The notes under the pieces: generated by a model | The model's input: the letters and a program-made list of their open reading frames with translations, nothing else | Databases searched by the model: none | What the model was told of the DNA's origin: nothing | In this document: piece after piece, positions 52,464 to 60,438 of the stretch | How the letters are laid out: each line of letters begins with the position of its first letter | Position numbering within the stretch: the first letter of the stretch is position 1 | NCBI GenBank assembly: GCA_002345545.1 | Contig: DDVW01000007.1 | Location: 65,680 to 129,679 of the forward strand | Source of the DNA: Stenotrophomonas sp. UBA2302 | GTDB taxonomy: Bacteria; Pseudomonadota; Gammaproteobacteria; Xanthomonadales; Xanthomonadaceae | Reading direction: 5' to 3' | DNA: 64,000 bases | Translations under genes and position numbers: made by a program

Positions 52464-53552
52464 TCAGTCGTCCTCAAGCAGTCTTGCAGCCGGATTTGAC
52501 GCGGCACTGCCGGTCTGGAAATAGCCAATCACGCTGGCAACCGCACGATGCTCGGTCATCTGCATGATTGCCGGTAACGGCACACCCTGGCGGCCGGCTT
52601 CGGTCACGAATCCCGAACGCAGGCTGTGCCCGCCAAAATCCCCCGCCAGACCGGCCATGCCCGCGCGCCGCTGCACGATCTCGCCGATCGCGGCCGGCGA
52701 CAGGGCGGGGCCCACGCGCTGCTTCCACAACCGCCGGAAAATGGCTCCCTCGGTGATTCCGGCCGCTTCCAGCCAGTCCTGCAGTGCCAGCGCGGCGCGG
52801 TCGAGCACCGGCTTGTCCGGCGTGGAGCTGGCGGTAACGCCGGCCTGTTGGGTTTTGCTGTGCTCCAGCCGGTAGATGTAGCCCTGTTGGCCAATACGGC
52901 GCAAGTCGCGCATATCAGCGGCAGCAATTTCACTGCGGCGCCGCCCACCGCTGGCAAATCCGAAGCACAGCAGGGCTCTATCACGCAGCCCCTCCAGACT
53001 GTCGTCGCAGGTGGCCAGCATCGCCTCCAGCTCAGGCAGGGTGATGGCGGTTTTCTTGCGCGGCCGTTCACCACGTTTGACCGCGGCTCGTGCGGCGCGG
53101 CTGAGCACCGTACGCACGGCCGGCTGCTCGCAGGGATTCACGGCCTGTTTCAGCCGGTGCGCGGTGGACAACACCGCCACACGGTGCCGGACCGTCGACA
53201 AGGTCCACGGGCCCAGCTTGGCTTTCAGGCCAGCGGCCACCAAAGCCTGGTCGACCGACGCGGGAAGTTCCCAGGTCAGCGAGCCATCGGTCGAACGGCG
53301 ACGGACATGGTCGACCACAAACTGCAGCACGGTGGCCTCGGCCACCGGGAAAGCCAGTTCGATGCCATAGCGTGCCACGTGCCAGCCGGCCCAATAGCGC
53401 AACGCCGTGGCGTAGCTGCGGGTGGTATTCTCGGCCGCGGCTTCTGCCAGCAGTTCGCGGACCGCATCAGCGGCATGATGTGCCAGCTGTTCCGGCAACA
53501 CCAGCGTTGTTGCAGTGGATGCAAGTACAGGAATGACGGGATTGTTTTTCAT
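52464..53552 (-). CDS. Stand-alone tyrosine recombinase
   Basis: 362 residues from ATG 53552 (MKNNPVIP); an alternative is 53570. The SAM-like N-domain is followed by the catalytic set: Arg in GGRRRSEIAA, Lys in LEHSKTQQ, HSLR in GGHSLRSGF, His in TEHRAVASV and Tyr in IGYFQ. It resembles XerC-like or TnpS-like recombinases rather than phage P4 integrases. A perfect 12-7-12 palindrome lies 28 bp upstream and could be its crossover site or operator. The chromosomal partner is unknown. Confidence 0.88.
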   Translation of the reverse strand: MKNNPVIPVLASTATTLVLPEQLAHHAADAVRELLAEAAAENTTRSYATALRYWAGWHVARYGIELAFPVAEATVLQFVVDHVRRRSTDGSLTWELPASVDQALVAAGLKAKLGPWTLSTVRHRVAVLSTAHRLKQAVNPCEQPAVRTVLSRAARAAVKRGERPRKKTAITLPELEAMLATCDDSLEGLRDRALLCFGFASGGRRRSEIAAADMRDLRRIGQQGYIYRLEHSKTQQAGVTASSTPDKPVLDRAALALQDWLEAAGITEGAIFRRLWKQRVGPALSPAAIGEIVQRRAGMAGLAGDFGGHSLRSGFVTEAGRQGVPLPAIMQMTEHRAVASVIGYFQTGSAASNPAARLLEDD

Positions 53553-53579
53553 ACGTCCAATGTACATCAAAACACCATC

Positions 53580-53610
53580 TACCCGCGATAACTATCACTT
53601 ATCGCGGGTA
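53580..53610. repeat. Perfect palindrome upstream of recombinase, loxP-like geometry
   Basis: TACCCGCGATAA (53580-53591), 7-bp spacer CTATCAC, TTATCGCGGGTA (53599-53610). Two 12-bp arms around a 7-bp core match the size of tyrosine recombinase crossover sites (loxP 13-8-13, dif 11-6-11). It is also placed where an operator would be. Confidence 0.75.
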
Positions 53611-53711
53611 AGGAAATTGCGGGGAAGGGCGCTGATAAAGCAGCTTTTGTCGGCGATCATCGGCAAATCACGCGACATCAGGCCATTAGCCATTGCTTAA
53701 AAGCGGTTTCA

Positions 53712-53744
53712 GTTGGGTGCTGGCAGGTGTGGCCGGCACCCAAC
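53712..53744. repeat. GC-rich hairpin, REP-like
   Basis: GTTGGGTGCTGGC (53712-53724) pairs with GCCGGCACCCAAC (53732-53744), one G-U, 7-nt loop, no T-run. It resembles Xanthomonadaceae REP-type stem-loops. A second small hairpin GTAGGGGC-TCT-GCCCCTAC lies at 53800-53818. 53611-53859 otherwise has no gene. Confidence 0.5.
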
Positions 53745-53859
53745 GTGCGGACCGGACATGCTGGGGCGGCAGTGTCCAGGGCGCGAGTGAAACGCATCCG
53801 TAGGGGCTCTGCCCCTACACCCCAGCTACAATGCGCCCAGGACGAATTCAGGGGGATTC

Positions 53860-54312
53860 ATGGAGCGCGAAGAGCCAACACTGAGCAAGAAGCTCGACAT
53901 GGGCGACGTTGAGTTCAGGCCAAGGAGCTATAGAGGCCCGACGCGCCCGCCAGATAGAGATTCAGGAATCTGGCTGAAGGTGGGAATCGGAATTGCAGCC
54001 CTGGTGGTCATAGCCATGGGGCTGATCGAGTGGAACGCTCGCAGGCAAGCTGCGGCAATGACTGCTGAACTCACCCGCCCAATGACGCCGAAAGAAGAAG
54101 CAAGGTTCAAGGCAGAAATGGCGCGCTGGGAAGCGGAAATAGAGGCAGAAACGGCAAAGGAGCTGGCCAAGGTTCGCCGAGAAATAAGGTTCGACCCTCA
54201 GCCTATGCATATCCCAAGAGCACCGCTTCGCCCTGGGCAACGTTGCATGCAAGGGAAAAGACTCGAGCGCATTGAAGGTGGATGGCGGGACTTGCCGCAT
54301 CAGCCCTGCTAA
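53860..54312 (+). CDS. Single-pass membrane protein of unknown function
   Basis: 150 residues, ATG 53860 with GGGGG 5 nt upstream. A hydrophilic N-terminus is followed by one membrane helix (WLKVGIGIAALVVIAMGLI, residues about 38-58) and a charged helical stretch, likely coiled coil (EEARFKAEMARWEAEIEAE). Two cysteines lie near the C-terminus. Base composition is less GC-rich than the chromosome to the left. Not recognised. Confidence 0.62.
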   Translation: MEREEPTLSKKLDMGDVEFRPRSYRGPTRPPDRDSGIWLKVGIGIAALVVIAMGLIEWNARRQAAAMTAELTRPMTPKEEARFKAEMARWEAEIEAETAKELAKVRREIRFDPQPMHIPRAPLRPGQRCMQGKRLERIEGGWRDLPHQPC

Positions 54313-54324
54313 ATAAGCAACGCG

Positions 54325-54483
54325 TTACTTTTCCGGATACCGGCGGGCAAGTTCGGCGACCAGAGCACCGATGCGACGCTTGGACGGGGTAGCCCCCCTA
54401 GCATTGCCGCGCGACAAGACGTCGTCGAGGAAAGCGGCCTCTTTTTTTGTTTCACGATGACTCCAGTACCGCAATTCGCTGGA
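54325..54483 (-). pseudogene. Orphan C-terminal coding remnant
   Basis: An open frame of 52 codons with a stop (TAA) at 54325-54327, a stop just upstream (54484-54486) and no ATG. It translates to a protein-like tail with ...LRYWSHRETKKEAAFLDDVL and a basic end ...LVAELARRYPEK. A TTG at 54474 could start it. It looks like the end of a gene truncated by insertion. The rest of 54313-54624 shows nothing but the integrase ribosome site. Confidence 0.35.
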
Positions 54484-54624
54484 CTACGCCAAGGCTCGAT
54501 ACAGCAGGTTTATCAATCACTTAGGCGAGTTCAACATATGCCGGTGCTTTCCGAAACCTGACCCGGCTTCCCCTCGCGTGGCTCCCATGCGGCTCTTGGA
54601 AACCGGGCTTTCCGAGGGGTCATC

Positions 54625-55824
54625 ATGGCGAAGATCAAGCTCACCAAGTCCGCAGTCGATGCGGCACAACCTCAAGACAAGGCCATCGAACTGCGGGATA
54701 CCGTGGTGCCCGGCTTCCTGTGCAAGATCACCCCGGCGGGCCGCAAGGTGTTCATGCTCCAGTACCGCACGAACGCGGGCGAGCGCCGTAAGCCCGCCCT
54801 GGGCCAATACGGGGAATTGACCGTCGATCAGGCACGCACAATGGCGCAGGAGTGGCTGGCCGAGGTGCGCAAAGGTGGCGACCCAAGCGCGGCCAAGAAC
54901 GCCGCCCGCAAGGCACCGACTATGAAGGAGTTTTGCCACACCTTCATGGAGGACTACTCCAAGCAGCGCAACAAGCCCAGCACGCAGCGCGGCTACCAGG
55001 GAGTCATTGACCGTTGCATCATCCCGATCATGGGCCGGATGAAGGTGCAGGACGTAAAGCGCCCGGACGTGGCCACGCTGATGAAGAAGCTGGCCTACAA
55101 GCAGGCCGAGGCGAACCGCACCTTCGGCGTGCTGCGCAAGATGTTCAACCTGGCCGAAGTATGGGGGCTGCGCCCTGATGGGACGAACCCATGCCGCCAC
55201 GTCCCGATGTACCCACCCGGCAAGGAAACCCGGCTCATCGTGGACGATGAACTGGTGCGGATCTTCCGCCAGTTGGAGTCGCTGGAGGCGGAAGGACTGG
55301 AGAACTACGTCATCCCGCTGGCGATTCGCCTGCAATTCGAGTTCGCTGCCCGCCGCTCCGAAATCTGCCCGCTGGAGTGGGACTGGATTGATCTGGAAAA
55401 GCGCCGCGTCGTCTGGCCCGACAGCAAGACCGGCGGCATTTCCAAGCCCATGAGTGAGGAAGCCTATCGGCTACTGTCCACAGCGCCGCGCCGGGAAGGT
55501 TGCCCCTATGTCCTGCCGTCGCCGAATGACCCGACCCGGCACATGACCCACGGCGAACACTATGGCGGCTGGACGCGTGTGCTCAAGGCCGCTGGTGTAC
55601 CGCACGTCGGCACGCATGGCATCCGCCACCGTGCGACAACCGACATTGCCAATTCGGGCGTGCCGACCAAGGTGGGCATGAAGCTGACGGGCCACAAGAC
55701 CGTGGCGATGTTCATGCACTACGTCCACACCGAGGACAAGCCGGTGCGTGATGCGGCCGAACTGGTGGCGAATCGGCGGCTGGCGATTACGGGTGCGCGC
55801 CGCACGGAGGAAATGGCGATATGA
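54625..55824 (+). CDS. P4-type integrase (DUF4102 N-domain), ICE/island integrase
   Basis: 399 residues, ATG 54625 with GAGGGG about 7 bp upstream. The arm-binding DUF4102 domain (residues about 5-90, RKVFMLQYRTNAG) is followed by the core-binding and catalytic domains: Arg in AARRSEICPLEW, HxxR in GTHGIRHRA, His in TGHKTVAMF and Tyr in MHYVH. It integrates and excises genomic islands and ICEs. The genes to its right (TA pair, radC, DUF932, parB) resemble Tn4371-like element backbones. Confidence 0.94.
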   Translation: MAKIKLTKSAVDAAQPQDKAIELRDTVVPGFLCKITPAGRKVFMLQYRTNAGERRKPALGQYGELTVDQARTMAQEWLAEVRKGGDPSAAKNAARKAPTMKEFCHTFMEDYSKQRNKPSTQRGYQGVIDRCIIPIMGRMKVQDVKRPDVATLMKKLAYKQAEANRTFGVLRKMFNLAEVWGLRPDGTNPCRHVPMYPPGKETRLIVDDELVRIFRQLESLEAEGLENYVIPLAIRLQFEFAARRSEICPLEWDWIDLEKRRVVWPDSKTGGISKPMSEEAYRLLSTAPRREGCPYVLPSPNDPTRHMTHGEHYGGWTRVLKAAGVPHVGTHGIRHRATTDIANSGVPTKVGMKLTGHKTVAMFMHYVHTEDKPVRDAAELVANRRLAITGARRTEEMAI

Positions 55825-55900
55825 ACTGCCTGCGAGCTTTCACGTCTTGCCCCGCTGCGCCGGTGGTGCGGCGGCATCCTGATGCTGATCCTGCCGGCCC

Positions 55901-55927
55901 AATTGTCGCAACGCTGTCGCGACAATT
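55901..55927. repeat. Inverted repeat before the toxin-antitoxin pair
   Basis: AATTGTCGC (55901-55909), 9 bp, GCGACAATT (55919-55927), perfect arms. It is located upstream of a sigma70-like promoter, as expected of an operator for the XRE antitoxin; a role as integrase terminator is an alternative. Confidence 0.5.
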
Positions 55928-55934
55928 CAGGCGC

Positions 55935-55962
55935 TTGCCATCTATACCTGAACGGATATAAT
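55935..55962 (+). promoter_or_regulatory. Sigma70-like promoter overlapping the toxin start
   Basis: TTGCCA (55935-55940), 16 bp, TATAAT (55957-55962). The toxin ATG (55964) lies only 1 bp after the -10, upstream of the expected start of transcription, which is odd (see findings). Confidence 0.5.
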
Positions 55963-55963
55963 C

Positions 55964-56329
55964 ATGATAGAGAAACGCAAGCTCCTGTACTGGGAAGGCT
56001 CATCGAAGAAGGACTTCAAGGAGTTTCCCGTCCCCGTGCAGAAGGACATGGGCGTGTCATTGTTCGTCGTCCAGTTGGGCGGCACGCCGGACTCGGCCAA
56101 GCCCTGGAAGGGACTCGGTTCTGGGGTGTACGAATTGGTGGAAGACCATCGGGGCGACACCTTCCGTGCGGTTTACACAGTGAAGATCGGGGACGCGGTG
56201 CATGTGCTGCATGCGTTCCAGAAGAAGTCCAAGTCCGGCATCGCTACGCCGCAGCCGGATGTGGAGTTGATCGAGAAGCGGTTGAAGGCAGTGCTCGCCC
56301 GCTACGCAGCGAACAGGAGAACATTATGA
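55964..56329 (+). CDS. HigB/Gp49-like toxin (RelE/ParE superfamily)
   Basis: 121 residues. The N-terminal WEGSSKKDFKEFP, then GLGSGVYELVEDHRGDTFRAVYTV and VLHAFQKKSKSGIATP are typical of phage-derived Gp49-like/HigB toxins (ribosome-dependent mRNA cleavage or related). Its stop overlaps the antitoxin ATG (ATGA). The toxin-first order fits HigBA. It helps stabilise mobile elements or acts in stress or defence. Confidence 0.88.
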   Translation: MIEKRKLLYWEGSSKKDFKEFPVPVQKDMGVSLFVVQLGGTPDSAKPWKGLGSGVYELVEDHRGDTFRAVYTVKIGDAVHVLHAFQKKSKSGIATPQPDVELIEKRLKAVLARYAANRRTL

Positions 56330-56646
56330 GTCGCAAAGATACCCCTCAAGGCACCGACAACGTGCTGCTGGATCTCGGTTTCGACGATGCGGAAGAATTG
56401 TCGGCGAAGGCCGCGCTCGCGCTCAAACTCAACGAACTAATTGACCAGCGCGACCTGAGCCAGACCGAAGCCGCCCACATCACCGGCATGACCCAGCCCA
56501 AGGTGTCCCAGGTTCGCCGCTACAAGCTCCAGAACATTTCGCTGGAGCGCTTGATGCAGGCGCTGGTGTCGCTGGATCAGCATGTGGAAATCGTGGTGCA
56601 GCCGGCCCGTCACGAGTACGCGCCAGGCATTACGGTCGCGGCCTGA
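56326..56646 (+). CDS. HigA-like XRE antitoxin
   Basis: 106 residues. An N-terminal toxin-binding part (VLLDLGFDDAEELSAKA) is followed by an XRE HTH (LSQTEAAHITGMTQPKVSQVRR) and a short C-terminal tail. It neutralises the upstream toxin and probably represses the pair through a palindrome. It overlaps the toxin stop by 4 bp. Confidence 0.88.
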   Translation: MSRKDTPQGTDNVLLDLGFDDAEELSAKAALALKLNELIDQRDLSQTEAAHITGMTQPKVSQVRRYKLQNISLERLMQALVSLDQHVEIVVQPARHEYAPGITVAA

Positions 56647-56651
56647 CTTCC

Positions 56652-56825
56652 ATGGAAAGCCCGATCATTGAACCCTTGCTGGACGACATGGCTGCGCTGC
56701 ATGAAGCCAGCGCGATCAGTCAGGAGACGCTGCAGGAGTTCGCCGCACTACTGACGCTATCCGGGCCTGTCGATTCCCGTATCACTGATACGAGAATTTC
56801 TGAGCAGCGGGCCTCTCAATCGTAG
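56652..56825 (+). CDS. Small open reading frame, antitoxin-like remnant
   Basis: 57 codons with an ATG 8 bp after the antitoxin stop. It translates to MESPIIEPLLDDMAALHEAS then AISQETLQEF, which resembles the N-terminal part of HigA-type antitoxins. It ends in a Ser/Arg tail unlike a folded domain, so it is probably a truncated copy. A small CGTATC-ACT-GATACG hairpin (56778-56792) lies inside. Confidence 0.4.
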   Translation: MESPIIEPLLDDMAALHEASAISQETLQEFAALLTLSGPVDSRITDTRISEQRASQS

Positions 56826-56946
56826 ACATCCCGGGAGGCAGTGGCGGGTTCGCAAGCTGCCCATCTGGATTTCCTAGACAGTGTCTCGGAAATTCACTCG
56901 TGCTGGGCTGGCTTGTGGCTGAGCCAATTCGCCAGACAGTGCCTAG

Positions 56947-57090
56947 CTCACCAAGCCGGATGCAAATCTGTTTCTGGAACTAGGTTTTCCACCTGAGGAA
57001 GCCGAGCGGCTGTACCTGGCGTCGGAGAAGCAGATCATTGAAACGGAGCAGATCAAGGAAAGGTTCATTTCCGAGGTCGCCCGGCGTTGA
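56947..57090 (+). pseudogene. Decayed antitoxin fragment
   Basis: 47 codons of protein-like sequence (TKPDANLFLELGFPPEEAER..., ending EVARR) immediately after a TAG and with no start codon. NLFLELGFPPEEAE matches the first part of XRE antitoxins of the HigA type. No HTH follows. 56826-56946 has an AGACA-G-TGTCT palindrome (56876-56886) and nothing else I can support. Confidence 0.4.
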
Positions 57091-57124
57091 CCCTTGATGC
57101 CTGTGGCCTTTGTTGGTTGCCCAA

Positions 57125-57820
57125 CTACAGACGGATGCTGGCAGACTTCGGTGTTGCAAACTGTTCGGGTTCTTTGCCGAGTGGGAAGCCAACGATATAA
57201 AGCACCGTGGCGAGCATCGGCTTCACATCTGCACCTGTTCCCCACTTCACCTGAATCTTGCGCGTGGCGTAGCGCAGTGAGACGCCGAGCACCTTGAGCG
57301 CGTCGATGTGGGATTGCAGCTCATCGTATATCTCGAATTTCTGCGTTTCGTTATAGGCATCGGCACAATCCCGATACTCACGCAGGTAGTCCACCAGCAT
57401 CGCGAAGGTTTCGTCGGCCTCGCGAGGCAGCTCAAAAGCCGGTTCTGACAAGTCCATTGAGCAAGTTTCTGCCAGCTTGGCCAATTGCTTACCAGTAGTC
57501 AGCGGAGTCGCCGTCAAGGTGACGTGCTCCTGGTCGAACTTTTCCTTCGCAGCCTTGGCGTCTTCTTCGGATGGAATGACGAACGGCTTGTTGAGCGCGT
57601 CAATGTCCTCAAGCTCGAACGCTCGGGCAAGGGCTCGGCGGGTGTCAAGGCTGGCGACTTGGCCTTGCTCTACACGCTGGATCGTCCGCACGTTGAGGCC
57701 GGAAATCGCGGACAACTGTTCCTGTGACCACTGCCGCATCTCGCGGAACAGCTTGATGCAAGCGGCCAGTTCGGTCGGAGTCAGCAGACGGGATTGTTGG
57801 GCATGTTCTGTAGCGCTCAT
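57125..57820 (-). CDS. XRE-family transcriptional regulator
   Basis: 231 residues. N-terminal HTH: IKLFREMRQWSQEQLSAISG and LNVRTIQRVEQG. The C-terminal 150 residues form an unassigned, acidic helical domain with two cysteines. ATG at 57820 with GGAG about 8 bp upstream. It is divergent from radC across 480 bp of noncoding DNA and may control the element's genes. Confidence 0.87.
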   Translation of the reverse strand: MSATEHAQQSRLLTPTELAACIKLFREMRQWSQEQLSAISGLNVRTIQRVEQGQVASLDTRRALARAFELEDIDALNKPFVIPSEEDAKAAKEKFDQEHVTLTATPLTTGKQLAKLAETCSMDLSEPAFELPREADETFAMLVDYLREYRDCADAYNETQKFEIYDELQSHIDALKVLGVSLRYATRKIQVKWGTGADVKPMLATVLYIVGFPLGKEPEQFATPKSASIRL

Positions 57821-58303
57821 GGAAAGGCTCCTTCGTTCTCATTCGATGTGGCGAAGTATGGGGAGCCAGGAACAACGACAACACGACAGCAACCCGACAG
57901 TAGGCCGACATTTCAGAACTATAAGGGTCTTATGCGGTTCGCTCCAAAGGATTATTCAAACAGTGAATCAGTGCGTCCCGGCGTACCGCCGTCGGGCTCG
58001 CGGGCTGCGCCCTGCGCTTCGTGCCGAATCACAGCCATTCGGCGCTGATCCCTGACGCCTTCGGCCTGGATCGTTGATCCGGGCCTGCGCGTGCTGCGCA
58101 CTTGCCGGCGGCGGGTGTGTGGCTGAGTGGGGTGTAGGCGGTCTTGCTGTTCCCTTCACCGTATCACGGCGTTCGCAGCGTCAAGGGCTGCGCGTGCTTG
58201 CACGCTTGCGCCCTGGCGGTCGGCTACGCCCCCTGACTGCTTTGCGCTGCGCCGTGCTGGCCACGGTTCCGGGCAATTCCGCCCGAGCAACCGGAGCACG
58301 ATC
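57821..58303. other. Noncoding leader typical of mobile-element accessory genes
   Basis: 483 bp. The right half is rich in short GC repeats (GCGCCCTG, GCTGCGC) and has no supported ORF. The segment ATCCCTGACGCCTTCGGCC (58048-58066) recurs with one change at 61790-61808 before the DUF932 gene. It ends with the radC ribosome region. Confidence 0.5.
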
Positions 58304-58813
58304 ATGTCGCAACTGTCCTTTTCCTCGTTCGATAACGCTTTGCTGGTGCGTGACGCCCAAGGGCGCTACCTCCCGGCATCGGTGGATCAAATTCTTGAAG
58401 CTGCACGCCAGGCCATCGAGCTGAAGATGCAGCGCGGTGCTGAGTTCACTTCCCCGGCGCTGGTCAAAGAATACCTGCACAACAAGCTGGCAGGTTTCGA
58501 GCATGAAGTCTTTGCGGTGCTGTTTCTGGATGCACGCCATCGGCTGATCGAGTACCGGGAGATGTTCCACGGCACCATCGACAGTGCATCGGTGTATCCG
58601 CGTGAAGTGGTCAAGGAGGCGTTGCGGCTCAATGCTGCGGCGGTCATCCTCTCGCACAACCATCCGAGCGGAAATCCTGAGCCAAGCAATGCCGACCAGG
58701 TGCTGACACAGCGACTCAAGGAAGCGCTGGGGCTGGTGGAGGTACGCACGTTGGATCACATGATCGTAGCGGGTGTAGGAACGGTGTCGTTCGCCGAGCG
58801 AGGGCTAATATAA
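58304..58813 (+). CDS. radC: RadC-family JAB domain protein
   Basis: 169 residues, ATG 58304. The JAMM/MPN+ motif is intact: ILSHNHPSGNPEPSNAD, plus an upstream Glu in FEHEVFAVLFLD. Mobile-element RadC proteins lack the HhH part, as here. The biochemical role is unclear, and the family is common in ICEs and islands. A UUCG hairpin terminator follows at 58820. Confidence 0.9.
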   Translation: MSQLSFSSFDNALLVRDAQGRYLPASVDQILEAARQAIELKMQRGAEFTSPALVKEYLHNKLAGFEHEVFAVLFLDARHRLIEYREMFHGTIDSASVYPREVVKEALRLNAAAVILSHNHPSGNPEPSNADQVLTQRLKEALGLVEVRTLDHMIVAGVGTVSFAERGLI

Positions 58814-60438
58814 TTTTCGGGGCTTCGGCCCTTTTCTCCGGCCTCAAATACATCTTGGGAAGAGCTGCTCTGCTTATCATCAAGAATGCTCGTATCTTGT
58901 ACGGCTTTGTCGTCTTCTGAATTTGACTCTTGCCCTGTAGGGGGAGCTACTTCCAAATTTCTGCCCTCTCTCTGGGTAGGGCTAACTTTTAAAGCCGACT
59001 CTTCAATATCAGAATTAAGTAATGATTGCGACTCCCTATTTTTATCATTGGCGCCAACAGGTTCTGCCGAGTAGAAAAAAGGGGTAATAATAAAAAGGGC
59101 AATAAAAACAAATGAAGCGGCAATCATTCCATTAATGGTGGACTTCGCTGTTTTCTTATATAGGCGAATGGCATCAAGCACCGGATGTAATGCCAACTCT
59201 CGATAGTCCGACCGGGTTAGTGCTATGTGAATGTTTTTATGCCAACGCCTCATGTTGCGCAACTCATTTACCAATGATTTAGAGCTAACATGATGCTGAA
59301 GAACAATGCTTGCCCATGTAATCGCTAGTACGACGCAGCAGAAAATTATCCCAGCAACTGCCCAGGTGTTCTTCTGAGAGGTCAGCAATGTAAGGCGGAC
59401 ACCTAGCCCCGTTGCCAGTGCAGCCAGACCAATCACAAAACCTGCAGAAAGTCTATGAATGCGCTCTACGATACGCGAAACATCTTCTCCAACCGCCTTT
59501 CTGAGGTCGGCCATAGCTTTTACCGTTTCTGCTGACTTTGATCTCACATAGGCGCGATGATCAAGCCGAGCCCCATCAAGGGCTTCTTGCAGAGATTCAG
59601 GCAATACGGTTAGCCACTCCGCGACTCCATTGGAGTCGGAGTCTCTGACAATCGAAGAAAGACGTCGCACAAGAACTTCATGCCGGGCTTCCGTGTCCTG
59701 CTTTACAAGTATCCAATCGGCAGCTTGGCATATTTTCGAGTAAGCGTTGCTATCCTGGCATTTTTCTCCGAGTGAGAAAGTGCGCTTTCTCGCGCCATTG
59801 ATGGATACTTTCGTTGTATCTTCTTTCCAGACATCCGAAACAAGTAGTGTTGCCAGATTTTTAGTTGCCAGAGTCTTCCATATATTCCACGGCTCGCCGC
59901 CGCCGTCATGACCTACTAGTATCCAACGATAGGGGTCTGCCGGAACAGTGTTGCCGGTCAAGTCTCGTACTACGCCTTTTCTAGGGTCGATTGCATCTGA
60001 ATCAGGCTCCAAGCACGGCAAGCCAGGCAAAGGTTCACCATCCCAAGGCAGGACAGAAAATCCTCTGGTTTTGAATCCATTAAAAGAACTTAGCACCAAT
60101 AGCTCGCTAGCCAATGTCAGCGCCTTGTCTTCCAAGGCTGCCGAGAATCCTGCTAGTGACGCAAAGAAAATCCTGCCTCCTATTGGCTTCTTGATTACAA
60201 GGGTGACATCCTCATTCGCAATGGCATCTGTGGAGATCTCGGAAAATTCGCCATCACGGATAGAAATCGACCAAGCCTCAGATTTCTTTTCCGAGAAATC
60301 TTTGAAGGCCTGCTTGAAATCGTCCGATTTTTCAGGAGAGACATGCCCGGAAATGTCGATTTGCCCGATGGTTTCTCGGATGTTGGCATGCTCCCCCAAA
60401 GAATCAATCAGGGATGCGAGGCATTTTTTCGAGTTCAT
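58756..60438 (-). CDS. Three-helix membrane protein of unknown function, candidate effector
   Basis: 560 residues, ATG 60438. Residues 1-330 form a soluble part with no family I recognise (notable: PYRWILVGHDGGGEPW near 170). Helices lie at about 332-352, 359-381 and 435-456. Between TM2 and TM3 is a cytoplasmic loop with RRWHKNIHIALTRSDYREL. The 100-residue tail is acidic and Ser-rich. The last 19 codons are antisense to the radC 3' end, so the C-terminus may be an accident of insertion. Codon use and base composition are much more AT-rich than the flanks. It overlaps the upstream gene by 35 bp, so the two are translated together. Confidence 0.72.
   Translation of the reverse strand: MNSKKCLASLIDSLGEHANIRETIGQIDISGHVSPEKSDDFKQAFKDFSEKKSEAWSISIRDGEFSEISTDAIANEDVTLVIKKPIGGRIFFASLAGFSAALEDKALTLASELLVLSSFNGFKTRGFSVLPWDGEPLPGLPCLEPDSDAIDPRKGVVRDLTGNTVPADPYRWILVGHDGGGEPWNIWKTLATKNLATLLVSDVWKEDTTKVSINGARKRTFSLGEKCQDSNAYSKICQAADWILVKQDTEARHEVLVRRLSSIVRDSDSNGVAEWLTVLPESLQEALDGARLDHRAYVRSKSAETVKAMADLRKAVGEDVSRIVERIHRLSAGFVIGLAALATGLGVRLTLLTSQKNTWAVAGIIFCCVVLAITWASIVLQHHVSSKSLVNELRNMRRWHKNIHIALTRSDYRELALHPVLDAIRLYKKTAKSTINGMIAASFVFIALFIITPFFYSAEPVGANDKNRESQSLLNSDIEESALKVSPTQREGRNLEVAPPTGQESNSEDDKAVQDTSILDDKQSSSSQDVFEAGEKGRSPENYISPRSANDTVPTPATIM
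58820..58835 (+). terminator. UUCG tetraloop terminator of radC
   Basis: GGGC-TTCG-GCCC (58820-58831) followed by TTTT. It lies inside the antisense 3' end of the membrane-protein gene. Confidence 0.7.

Noticed and set aside
53712..53744. GTTGGGT...ACCCAAC hairpin as an integron attC site
   Set aside because: In attC the order is RYYYAAC first and GTTRRRY last; here it is reversed, and no integron integrase is present.
56943..57245. 100-codon minus-strand frame
   Set aside because: It is opposite the antitoxin remnant and XRE gene end, lacks protein-like composition and a ribosome site.
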